64,000 nucleotides of DNA from Hydrogenophaga taeniospiralis (GTDB lineage: Bacteria > Pseudomonadota > Gammaproteobacteria > Burkholderiales > Burkholderiaceae_C): positions 4,688,501-4,752,500 of the forward strand of contig NZ_JAHBAG010000001.1 of assembly GCF_020510445.1 (NCBI RefSeq), written 5' to 3'. The number at the start of each line of letters is the position of its first letter. The first letter of the stretch is position 1. Shown piece after piece: positions 35,638-44,688 of this stretch. The translations under genes and the position numbers were made by a program. The notes under the pieces are model-generated. The model made no database searches and was not told where the DNA came from. It saw only the letters and a list, made by a program, of their open reading frames with translations.

Positions 35638-38604
35638 TCATGCTTTCTCGATGTTGCAGACCGTCGTCTTGGTCTCTTGCATCATGGTGACGATGTCGTA
35701 ACCGTAGGTGGTGGCGGTGTTGACCGCCTCACCACGCACCACGGGGAATGCGCCATCCGGGTAGTAGGGCTTCATGTCCTCGCCCTGCCAGCGACCGGAG
35801 AAGTGGAACGGCAGGAACACCGTGTCCGGCCCCACCCGTTCGGTCACCAGGGCCTGCACGTTGATGCGTGCGCCGGTGGGGGTGTTCACCCACACGCGCT
35901 CACCATTGCGGATACCGCGCGACGCCGCAGCCGCCGGGTTGAGTTCCACGAACATCTCCTGCTGCAGCTCGGCCAGCCAGGGATTGGAGCGGGTTTCCTC
36001 GCCACCGCCCTCGTACTCGACCAAGCGCCCGCTGGTCATGATCAGCGGGAATTTCTCGTAGACCTTGTCGTCCACGTTCTTCTGCTGCAGCGACTTGTAG
36101 AGCACCGGCAGGCGCCAGCGGTTCTTCTGGTCGTCGTGGCTGGGGTACTTGGCCACCAGATCGGGGCGCGTGCCGTAGATGGGCTCGCGGTGCTGGGGAA
36201 TCCCGTCGGGGAAGTTCCACACCACGGCGCGGGCCTTGGCGTTGCCGAACGGGTGGCAGCCGTGCGCCATGGTCACGCGCTGGATGCCGCCGGACAGGTC
36301 GGTCTTCCAGTTCTTGCCCTCGGCGGCGGTCTTCTCGGCGTCGGTGAGGTCGTCCCACCAGCCCAGCTTCTTGAGCAGCACGTGGTCGAACTCAGGGTAG
36401 CCGGTGGTGATCTCGGCGCCCAGCGAGTGGGAACCGTCTTCGGCCAGCAGGCTCACGCCCTCGCGTTCCACACCGAAGTTGGCGCGGAAGTTGCCGCCGC
36501 CTTCCATCACGTGTTTGGAGGTGTCGTACAGGTTGGGCGAGCCCGGGTGCTTGATGGCGGCGCTGCCATAACACGGCCAGGGCAGACCGAAGTAGTCCCC
36601 GCTCATGTCGTAGCCGGTTTCCTTGTCCACCACCTTGCCCTTGCACTTGAGCGACTTCACATCGAAGGCGCCCATGTTGCGCATGTGCGCCTTCAGGCGC
36701 TCCGGGCTCTGGCCGGTGTAGCCGATGGTCCAGACCGAAGCGTTGATCTCACGCAGGATGTCTTCGGGCACGGGCTCGTCCAGCCCCTTGATCTTCTGCA
36801 TCTTGTAGTTCTTGGACAGCTCGGCGCCAAAGCCCAGCTTTTCGGCGAACTGGTGCATGATCATGTGATCGCTGCGGCTCTCCCACAGCGGGTCGATGAC
36901 CTTCTCGCGCCACTGCAGCGAGCGGTTCGACGCGGTGCACGAGCCGCTGGTTTCGAACTGCGTGGCCGCCGGCAGCAGGTACACCGCGCGGTTGGGGTTG
37001 AGGTCTTCGGGCTTGCCGGGCATGGCCGCCATCGACGCGGTGGCCGAAGGGTATGGGTCCACCACCACCAGCAGGTCGAGCTTGTCCATCGCGCGCTTCA
37101 TCTCCAGGCCCCGCGTCTGCGAGTTGGGCGCATGGCCCCAGAAGAAGATGCCGCGCAGGTTCGGGCCCTGGTCGATCAGCTCGTTGTTTTCCATCACGCC
37201 GTCGATCCAGCGCGAGACCGTGATGCCGGGCTTTTCCATCATGCCTTCGGCGTACTTGGCCTTGATCCAGTCGTACTCCACGCCCCAGACCTTGGCGAAG
37301 TGTTTCCACGAGCCGGCAGCGAGACCGTAGTAGCCCGGCAGCGAATCGGGGTTGGGGCCGACGTCGGTCGCGCCCTGCACGTTGTCGTGGCCGCGGAAGA
37401 TGTTGGTGCCGCCACCGCTCTTGCCCACGTTGCCCAGCGCCAGCTGCAGGATGCACGAGGCGCGCACCATGGCGTTGCCGATGGTGTGCTGGGTCTGGCC
37501 CATGCACCAGACGATGGTGGCGGGCTTGGCCTCGGCCAGCATCTTCGCCACCTTGGCCATCTGCGCTTCCGGCACGCCGCAGGCCTCTTCGACCTTGTCC
37601 GGCGTCCACTTGGCCAGCACGTCTTCACGCACCTTATCCATGCCGTAGACACGGTCGTTGATGTACTTTTTATCTTCCCAGCCGTTCTTGAAGATGTGGT
37701 GCAGCAGACCGAACAGGAAGGGAATGTCGGTGCCCGAGCGGATGCGCACGTACTCGTCGGCCTTGGCCGCCGTGCGGGTGAAGCGCGGGTCCACCACGAT
37801 CATCTTGCAGCCGTTTTCCTTGGCGTGCAGCATGTGCAACATGGACACCGGGTGCGCCTCGGCGGCGTTTGAGCCGATGTACAACGCGCACTTGCTGTTC
37901 TGCATGTCGTTGTACGAGTTGGTCATCGCACCGTAACCCCAGGTGTTCGCGACGCCGGCCACCGTGGTGGAGTGGCAGATGCGCGCCTGGTGGTCGCAGT
38001 TGTTGGTGCCCCAGAAGCTCACGAACTTGCGCAGCAGGTAAGCCTGCTCGTTGTTGTGCTTGGAGGAACCGACGAAGTACACCGAGTCGGGGCCGCTGGC
38101 CTCGCGCAGTTCCTTCATCTTGGCGGTGATTTCCTCCAGCGCGGTGTCCCAGCTGATGCGCTGGTACTTGCCGTTGACCAGCTTCATCGGGTAGCGCAGG
38201 CGGTACTCGCCGTGGCCGTGTTCGCGCAGGGCGGCCCCCTTGGCGCAGTGAGCGCCGAGGTTGATGGGGGAGTCGAACACCGGCTCCTGGCGCACCCAGA
38301 CGCCGTTTTCCACGATGGCGTCGGTCGCGCAGCCCACCGAGCAGTGGGTGCAGACGGTGCGCTTGACCTCGATCTTGCCCGAGCCGTCGGTGGAGCCACC
38401 TTCGGCGGCCTTGGCCTTCTTCACCAGCGTGAGCTGCGTGGCGGCCAGGCCCACACCGACCCCAAGGCCGGAGCGGCGCAGGAAACCGCGGCGGTCCATG
38501 GTGGGCAGCGCGGCCGACAGGCCCCGCTGCAGGCTGTGGACGAAGGCGCTGTGCGCACGGCCGCCCTGGGCGCCGGTGGTGGGTGTTTTTTTGGTCAGCA
38601 ACAT
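35638..38604 (-). CDS. fdhA: Formate dehydrogenase alpha subunit (bis-MGD, cysteine type, Tat-exported)
   Basis: Catalytic subunit oxidising formate to CO2 in the periplasm; 988 residues. A twin-arginine motif DRRGFLRRSG at residues 37-46 precedes a hydrophobic stretch. The [4Fe-4S] ligands are C85, C88, C92 (CTHCSVGC) and C120. The metal ligand is Cys210 in CDHQARICHSTT, so no selenocysteine is required. Later blocks GSNAAEAHPVSMLHMLHAKE and KSGGGTNIFRGHDNVQGATD bind the two pterin cofactors. Start 38604 has AGGAGAACCCC upstream; an ATG at 38499 right before the Tat motif is possible. Maturation should use FdhD. Confidence 0.94.
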   Translation of the reverse strand: MLLTKKTPTTGAQGGRAHSAFVHSLQRGLSAALPTMDRRGFLRRSGLGVGVGLAATQLTLVKKAKAAEGGSTDGSGKIEVKRTVCTHCSVGCATDAIVENGVWVRQEPVFDSPINLGAHCAKGAALREHGHGEYRLRYPMKLVNGKYQRISWDTALEEITAKMKELREASGPDSVYFVGSSKHNNEQAYLLRKFVSFWGTNNCDHQARICHSTTVAGVANTWGYGAMTNSYNDMQNSKCALYIGSNAAEAHPVSMLHMLHAKENGCKMIVVDPRFTRTAAKADEYVRIRSGTDIPFLFGLLHHIFKNGWEDKKYINDRVYGMDKVREDVLAKWTPDKVEEACGVPEAQMAKVAKMLAEAKPATIVWCMGQTQHTIGNAMVRASCILQLALGNVGKSGGGTNIFRGHDNVQGATDVGPNPDSLPGYYGLAAGSWKHFAKVWGVEYDWIKAKYAEGMMEKPGITVSRWIDGVMENNELIDQGPNLRGIFFWGHAPNSQTRGLEMKRAMDKLDLLVVVDPYPSATASMAAMPGKPEDLNPNRAVYLLPAATQFETSGSCTASNRSLQWREKVIDPLWESRSDHMIMHQFAEKLGFGAELSKNYKMQKIKGLDEPVPEDILREINASVWTIGYTGQSPERLKAHMRNMGAFDVKSLKCKGKVVDKETGYDMSGDYFGLPWPCYGSAAIKHPGSPNLYDTSKHVMEGGGNFRANFGVEREGVSLLAEDGSHSLGAEITTGYPEFDHVLLKKLGWWDDLTDAEKTAAEGKNWKTDLSGGIQRVTMAHGCHPFGNAKARAVVWNFPDGIPQHREPIYGTRPDLVAKYPSHDDQKNRWRLPVLYKSLQQKNVDDKVYEKFPLIMTSGRLVEYEGGGEETRSNPWLAELQQEMFVELNPAAAASRGIRNGERVWVNTPTGARINVQALVTERVGPDTVFLPFHFSGRWQGEDMKPYYPDGAFPVVRGEAVNTATTYGYDIVTMMQETKTTVCNIEKA

Positions 38605-38621
38605 GGGGTTCTCCTGCTGGC

Positions 38622-38849
38622 TCAGATCTGGGTGGTCTTGTAGTACTGCTTGACGTGGTCCGACAAGCTGTAGCCGCCACCCTTTTCGGGCGCCGGGCGG
38701 GGCTCGGCGGGGGTCACAGCGGTGGGCTGGGCACGCGGGATCAGGGTGGCCGCAGCGGCCAGGGCCCCGGCGGTGGAGGCACCCGCAAACAAGGTGCGGC
38801 GGTTCAGGCCGGGGCGGCCCTCGCGAGGGTCGGAAAGGGGCTTGCTCAT
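38622..38849 (-). CDS. Small twin-arginine-signal protein of FDH loci (formate-dehydrogenase-region TAT target)
   Basis: A 75-residue protein with NRRTLFAGASTAGALAAAAT, a Tat-type signal (Arg-Arg then a hydrophobic stretch), followed by a short Pro-rich mature part ending LSDHVKQYYKTT. Such small Tat proteins are recurrent first genes of FDH operons; their role is unknown. It starts at 38849, 17 bp upstream of fdhA, and is the first gene after the putative sigma-54 promoter. Confidence 0.82.
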   Translation of the reverse strand: MSKPLSDPREGRPGLNRRTLFAGASTAGALAAAATLIPRAQPTAVTPAEPRPAPEKGGGYSLSDHVKQYYKTTQI

Positions 38850-39044
38850 GCATGTCTCCTGGTTGAACAAAAGCCCCTCAAACGCCACACGGCATCACTT
38901 GCGGACTTTTTGCATACGTGGAATTTACCCCCCGTTACAGGGGTGTGCAAGAAAGACTTTCCATTGGCGACATGGATTTGCAACGGACCGGGGCTCTCGC
39001 CCTCTTGCCACGTTGCAGCACGAGGTGCCGCTTCCGTTTTGATA

Positions 39045-39059
39045 GCCAAAAGCGTGCCA
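39045..39059 (-). promoter_or_regulatory. Sigma-54 (-24/-12) promoter of the FDH operon
   Basis: On the minus strand TGGCACGCTTTTGGC fits the sigma-54 consensus TGGCACG-N4-TTGC at all but one base, with GG and GC spaced exactly ten bases apart. The predicted start near 39033 would give a leader of about 185 nt to the small Tat protein gene. A sigma-54 activator gene is divergent from the same gap. Confidence 0.7.
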
Positions 39060-39204
39060 TAAGTACTCACTTATTTTCCAACACAGGGACAGCGGGTCGC
39101 ATCCTTCTGCGTGCCCGGGCTTCGGCACCACAGCCGCACGGGATAACCCTGATGCCCCCGAACGCCACCGCATCGCCGCCTGCGTCAGGCTGTCATGCAC
39201 AGGC

Positions 39205-39219
39205 GCGACAACTTGTCGC
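39205..39219. promoter_or_regulatory. Perfect 15-bp dyad, candidate activator (enhancer) site
   Basis: GCGACAA-C-TTGTCGC is a perfect inverted repeat with one central base. Its centre is about 180 bp upstream of the predicted FDH transcription start and about 110 bp before the activator gene, a usual location for a sigma-54 activator site; it could also serve autoregulation. The rest of the 471-bp gap 38850-39320 holds no gene. Confidence 0.5.
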
Positions 39220-39320
39220 AACCTGGGTTGAGCGGAGCTTCTGCGGTCACCCCGCGGGAGCGTCGGAATCGCGTGAATACCCAACTGATCTTGTAGGCTT
39301 CATCCGTAGAATGCCGCCGG

Positions 39321-40706
<1,386 letters not shown>

Positions 40707-40710
40707 AGGC

Positions 40711-40800
40711 ACCCCCGCCGCGCTTCGCACGACCCCCTCAAGGGGGCAACGCGGTGCGGCCCGGCAAAGCCGGTTCCGCCGCGTTCCCGGTTAGGGCACT
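40711..40800 (+). repeat. Copy of the dispersed repeat between regulator and kinase
   Basis: CACCCCCGCCGCGCTTCGCA, CCCCCTCAAGGGGG, GCGGCCCGGCAAAGCCGGTT and CGTTCCCGGTTAGGGCACTT, in the same order as at 55937. It fills the 142-bp gap between the response regulator and its kinase. Confidence 0.75.
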
Positions 40801-40848
40801 TCGCGCCGGAGATGGCCCTGCCCCGCCGCGCTGTGCGCGCCCAGCAGC

Positions 40849-42954
40849 ATGACGCTCTGGCGCACGCCCCGCTGGCTCGCCACCTCGGTGCGCAACAAGC
40901 TGCTGGCCATGGCGTTGCTGCCGCTGCTGGTGGCGTTCCCGCTGCTGGTGCTGGCACTCGCGCTCTGGGGCAACGTGGCCTACGACCGCCTGCTCATCAC
41001 CAAGGTGCGCAGCGATCTGGCGGTGGCGCGCGGTTATTTCGACCAGGTGCTGATCGAGGTCGGATCGGGCACGCAGGGCGTGGCCAGCTCGCAGGCCCTC
41101 TTCGCCGCCCTGCAGGCGCCCGCGCCCGACGGGCCGAGCGCCCTCCCCGCCCAACTGAACCAGGCCCGCGAACGCCTGGGCCTGGACTTTCTGGTGCTCT
41201 ACCAGCCACAGGGCCAGCCGCTCGCGCGCGCCCTGCCCGCCGGCCTGAGCGCGAGCGACGCCGCCGCGCCCTTGGCGTCCATGCCCGCCGCCCTGCGCGA
41301 CTCGCTGCAGGACAACCAGCAACGCGCCCAGGCCCGGCTGCTGCTGCTCGACCCGCAAGCGCTGGAAGCATTGGCGCCCCACCTGCTGGCGCGCGTGCGG
41401 CTGCCGGTGGTGCCCACACGCAACGCCGCACCGAGCACGCGCACGGTCGAAGACCGCGCCATGGTGGTGCTGTCCACCCTGCCGGTGCGCGACGCCGCAG
41501 GCCGCACCATCGCACTGCTGACCGGGGGACTGCTGCTCAACCAGAACCTCGGCTTCATCGACCACATCAACCGCATCGTCTACCCCGAAGGCTCGCTGCC
41601 CTTCGACAGCCAGGGCACGGCCACGCTGTTTCTCGACGACGTGCGCATCACCACCAACGTGCGCCTGTTCCAGGACCAGCGCGCCATCGGCACACGGGTC
41701 TCGCAGACCGTGCGCGAGGCCGTGCTGGGCCAGGGCACGACCTGGCTGGACCGCGCCTTCGTGGTCAACGACTGGTACGTCTCGGCCTACGAGCCGTTGC
41801 AGGACGTGCGCGGGCAGCGCATCGGCATGCTCTACGTGGGCTACCTCGAGGCCCCGTTCCGGCTGGTGCGCTATGCCATGCTCGGTGCCATCGGCCTGAT
41901 CTTCCTGCTGGTGATGGCGCTCTCGGCGCTGTTCTCCGTGCGCTGGGCGCGCAGCATTTTTCGGCCCGTCCAGCGCATGAACCGCACCATGCAGCGGGTG
42001 CAAGCCGGCCAGGCCAGCGCGCGCGTGGGCCCGCTGCGCGCGCGCGACGAGCTCGGCGCGCTCGCCGGCCACCTGGACCAGTTGCTCGACGTGATCGACG
42101 ACAAGACGCGCGCGCTGCAGCGCTGGGGCGAAGAGCTCGACGGCAAGGTGGCCGAGCGCACGCGCGAGCTCGAAGCGAGCAACGCCTCGCTGCAACTGGC
42201 GCAGCAGCAACTCGTCAAGAGCGAAAAGCTGGCGGCCATCGGCCAGCTCACGGCCAGCATCGCGCACGAGATCAACAACCCCATCGCCGTGATGCAGGGC
42301 AACCTGGACCTGATGCGCGAGACCCTGGGCGAGGCCAGCCTGCCGGTGCGCGGCGAACTCAGGCTGCTCGACGAGCAGGTCGAGCGCATGCGCATCATCG
42401 TCACGCAGCTGCTGCAGTACGCGCGCCCCACCGAATACGCGGGCTACGTGGAAAACCTGGACCTCAACCGCACGGTGGACGACTGCCTGGTGCTGGTGGC
42501 GCACCTGCTGGCGCAGACCCGCATCGAGGTGGTGCGCGAACCACAGGCCACGCAGCGCGTGGGCTTCAACCGCCAGGAGCTGCAGCAGGTCATCATCAAC
42601 CTGCTGATCAACGCCATCCAGGCCATGCCCGAGGGCGGTGTGCTGCGGCTGCGCACACAAGACTGGACCGACGAACACGGCGCTGGCGGCGCCGTGCTGC
42701 GCGTGGAAGACTCGGGAACGGGCCTGGCGCCAGGCGTGGCCGAGCGCCTGTTCCGCCCCTTCTTCACCACCCGGAACGACGGCAACGGCCTGGGCCTGTG
42801 GATCAGCCTGGGGCTGGTGGAGCGCTACGGCGGCAGCATCACCGCCGCCAACCGCGAAGACGGCCAGCGCGGCGCGGTGTTCAGCGTGCGCCTGCTGACG
42901 GAGCCGCAAGCGCCGGAGGCGGTGAACACGCGGGATGGGCGGCCTGGGGGGTGA
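40849..42954 (+). CDS. Membrane sensor histidine kinase with periplasmic (Cache-like) domain
   Basis: A 701-residue kinase paired with the upstream sigma-54 regulator. TM1 (LLAMALLPLLVAFPLLVLAL, about 19-41) and TM2 (AMLGAIGLIFLLVMALSALF, about 343-364) flank a 300-residue periplasmic domain resembling a double Cache fold. HAMP and a coiled coil lead to HisKA (ASIAHEINNPIAVMQGNL, His near 473) and HATPase (NLLINAIQAMPEG, DSGTGLAPG, GNGLGLWIS). It is probably the sensor for the FDH regulatory circuit; the ligand (formate or another carboxylate) is inference from the Cache-like domain and location. Confidence 0.9.
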   Translation: MTLWRTPRWLATSVRNKLLAMALLPLLVAFPLLVLALALWGNVAYDRLLITKVRSDLAVARGYFDQVLIEVGSGTQGVASSQALFAALQAPAPDGPSALPAQLNQARERLGLDFLVLYQPQGQPLARALPAGLSASDAAAPLASMPAALRDSLQDNQQRAQARLLLLDPQALEALAPHLLARVRLPVVPTRNAAPSTRTVEDRAMVVLSTLPVRDAAGRTIALLTGGLLLNQNLGFIDHINRIVYPEGSLPFDSQGTATLFLDDVRITTNVRLFQDQRAIGTRVSQTVREAVLGQGTTWLDRAFVVNDWYVSAYEPLQDVRGQRIGMLYVGYLEAPFRLVRYAMLGAIGLIFLLVMALSALFSVRWARSIFRPVQRMNRTMQRVQAGQASARVGPLRARDELGALAGHLDQLLDVIDDKTRALQRWGEELDGKVAERTRELEASNASLQLAQQQLVKSEKLAAIGQLTASIAHEINNPIAVMQGNLDLMRETLGEASLPVRGELRLLDEQVERMRIIVTQLLQYARPTEYAGYVENLDLNRTVDDCLVLVAHLLAQTRIEVVREPQATQRVGFNRQELQQVIINLLINAIQAMPEGGVLRLRTQDWTDEHGAGGAVLRVEDSGTGLAPGVAERLFRPFFTTRNDGNGLGLWISLGLVERYGGSITAANREDGQRGAVFSVRLLTEPQAPEAVNTRDGRPGG

Positions 42955-43072
42955 AGGGTTTGGTGCCGGGTGGTGAGTTTCGCCCCCTGAGCGGTACATC
43001 GCACTTGCGATCAACGCGGCACAAAGCGGACACTCACGCGTGGTATCCACCGCCCGCCGCACAGCCCACTCT

Positions 43073-43585
43073 TCACGATCTCGGGATGGCCTTCGCCGCG
43101 GGGGTGCTTTCTGCGGAGCGCCGCACAAGCAGGCGCCGCGGGCCGGAACCCTCGGCCACGAGCCGATCTGCGGGATTGCGCAATCGGCAGCGGTCAATCG
43201 ACAAACAACCGCAGCCGATGCAGTCGTCCAGCGTATCGCGGAGGCGAGTCAGCTGTTCAATGCGTTCGTTCAACTGATCGCGCCAGACAGCCGACAGGCG
43301 CGACCAGTCGGCCCGTGAGGGTGCTGCGTCCTCGGGCAGCGACGCCAGCGCGGCCGCCACATCGGCCAACGAGATGCCCACGGCCTGCGCGACACGGATC
43401 AGCGCCACGCGGCGTAACACGTCGCGCGCGTAGCGGCGCTGATTGCCATCGGTGCGCCAGCCCGAGATCAATCCCTGTGCCTCATAGAAATGGAGCGTCG
43501 ACACCGGCACGCCACTGCGGCGCGCGACCTCGCCGACGCTCAGCTCGGCTGGCAGTCCGGATGGATGGAGTGGTTTGGTTTTCAT
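43073..43585 (-). CDS. soxR: Redox-sensitive transcriptional activator SoxR
   Basis: A 170-residue MerR-family regulator. The HTH is ELSVGEVARRSGVPVSTLHF with YEAQGLI, followed by a dimerisation helix. The C-terminal CIGCGCLSIDRC holds the four cysteines of the [2Fe-2S] cluster that senses redox-active compounds or superoxide. Start 43585 (MKTKPLHPSG) is preferred to a start 18 bp upstream. It is divergent from the ABM-monooxygenase gene and separated from it by a soxbox that it should bind. Confidence 0.95.
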   Translation of the reverse strand: MKTKPLHPSGLPAELSVGEVARRSGVPVSTLHFYEAQGLISGWRTDGNQRRYARDVLRRVALIRVAQAVGISLADVAAALASLPEDAAPSRADWSRLSAVWRDQLNERIEQLTRLRDTLDDCIGCGCLSIDRCRLRNPADRLVAEGSGPRRLLVRRSAESTPAAKAIPRS

Positions 43586-43603
43586 GGTCGCCACACAAGG
43601 CAC

Positions 43604-43634
43604 TTGACCTCAAGTTTAGTTGAGGTTTCAGACT
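43604..43634 (+). promoter_or_regulatory. Soxbox within a MerR-type promoter
   Basis: CCTCAAGTTTAGTTGAGG at 43608-43625 is an inverted repeat differing at only two central positions from the E. coli soxS operator CCTCAAGTTAACTTGAGG. A -35 (TTGACC, 43604-43609) overlaps its left arm; a -10 could begin near 43629-43631, giving the overlong 19-21-bp spacer typical of SoxR/MerR promoters. It faces the ABM gene. Confidence 0.88.
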
Positions 43635-43680
43635 ATGCCCTTTGGTGCAGATTCCGCGCACTTTCACCTGGAGCCAACCC

Positions 43681-44013
43681 ATGACGACGACCCCAACCAC
43701 CGCCCACACCGCCTTTCGCGTCGACCGCTTCGACGTGCCGCCCACCGCCCTTGAGCCCTTCATGGCGCGGCTGCGCACCACTCAGCGCCTGCTCGGCGAA
43801 CTCGAAGGCTGCCGACAGAATCTGGTGCTGCAAGGCACGGAGCGGGGCGACTCGATAGCCATCGTCACCATTGTCGAGTGGTCCAGCGAACACGCGATGG
43901 CTGCCGCCAAAACCGCAATGCAGGCGCATTACGCCCACGAGGGCTTCGAGCCCGCCGCCTTCATGCGTGAGCTGCGCGTCCGCCCTGACATGGATGTCTA
44001 CCGCCCAGTCTGA
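43681..44013 (+). CDS. Antibiotic biosynthesis monooxygenase (ABM) domain protein
   Basis: A 110-residue ABM/ferredoxin-like dimeric alpha-beta barrel protein: FRVDRFDVPPTALEPFMARL, GCRQNLVLQG, IAIVTIVEWSSEHAMAAAKT and a Gly-Phe-Glu C-terminal segment. Members include quinol and anthrone monooxygenases. Placed behind a soxbox, it most likely helps detoxify quinones or other redox-cycling compounds; ABM genes are known SoxR targets in other bacteria. Confidence 0.85.
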   Translation: MTTTPTTAHTAFRVDRFDVPPTALEPFMARLRTTQRLLGELEGCRQNLVLQGTERGDSIAIVTIVEWSSEHAMAAAKTAMQAHYAHEGFEPAAFMRELRVRPDMDVYRPV

Positions 44014-44042
44014 ATACCAGCCTGCAACCGCTTCACACCCCT

Positions 44043-44660
44043 TCACCCCATCAAATCAAACCCCTGCGTCTCCACACTGACGAACGCCGCCGTGAACCCC
44101 GCCAGCGCGCCGTAAAAGCGCGCCTTGGGGTGCGCAGCGATGGCGTCGCACAGGGCCGGGGCCCAGCTCTGCACGTGGGCGCTGAAGAACTTCTGCTGCT
44201 GGGTGAGGTTGGCCACTTCCACGTCATCACCGGCGATCAGGTAGCGCATGACTTCGCAGACGCAGGCGAAGTGGTCTTCGGTTTCGTTCATGGTCTCGTC
44301 GCGCGTCAGGCCCAGGGCGGCCAGATCGCCGCGCAGCGCGGCCAGGGGCTTTTCGTTGAGGAAGCCGCTGAGGTAGTACGAGCCGAACAGGTAGACCTCG
44401 GGCTTGCCGACGCCGCCGAACAGCGCGTCGTACTCGTCGGCCACCTGCTGGTCGCTCAGTTCGCGCGCGCTGCCCACGAACTGGCGCCAGGGTTCTTCCA
44501 GAAAGCCGCCGGGCGCGGGCGCTTCGGTCACGGCCACGCGCAGCTGGGCCAGCAGCTCGGGCGTGGGCGGCGCGTAGAACAGCGCGGCCAGCAGGCCGTA
44601 CACCTCGGCGCGGGCGGTTTCTTCGTCGAGGGCGGAGGAGACGGGAATGGAATCGTTCAT
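44043..44660 (-). CDS. TorD/DmsD-family molybdoenzyme chaperone
   Basis: A 205-residue all-helical TorD-like protein: AEVYGLLAALFYAPPTPELL at the N-terminus, YDALFGGVGKPEVYLFGSYY, EDHFACVCEVMRYLIAG, and an Ala/Phe-rich C-terminus. These chaperones bind the Tat signal or apo-enzyme until the molybdenum cofactor is inserted. It is the last gene of the DUF3305-DUF3306-ferredoxin operon, so the client is probably the Tat-exported FDH alpha subunit encoded 6 kb away. Confidence 0.9.
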   Translation of the reverse strand: MNDSIPVSSALDEETARAEVYGLLAALFYAPPTPELLAQLRVAVTEAPAPGGFLEEPWRQFVGSARELSDQQVADEYDALFGGVGKPEVYLFGSYYLSGFLNEKPLAALRGDLAALGLTRDETMNETEDHFACVCEVMRYLIAGDDVEVANLTQQQKFFSAHVQSWAPALCDAIAAHPKARFYGALAGFTAAFVSVETQGFDLMG

Positions 44661-44688
44661 GGCAGCTTCGGGCAATCGCTAAAGGGCT

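Noticed and set aside
35677..37872. Long plus-strand frame opposite fdhA
   Set aside because: Antisense shadow; the minus strand carries clear molybdoenzyme motifs.
37970..38000. Possible selenocysteine site in fdhA
   Set aside because: The active-site codon is TGC (Cys210) and the frame is continuous, so no SECIS element is needed.
38605..38853. N-terminally extended fdhA frame beginning MHEQAPFRPSRGP
   Set aside because: It runs out of frame through the small Tat-protein gene; the ribosome site and Tat motif support a start at 38604 or 38499.
39010..39035. Second sigma-54-like match CGGCACCTCGTGCTGC on the minus strand
   Set aside because: The GG-GC spacing is eleven, not ten, and the -24 T is missing; the site at 39045-39059 is much better.
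40738..43197. 819-codon minus-strand frame opposite the sensor kinase
   Set aside because: Antisense shadow of the HAMP/HisKA/HATPase gene.
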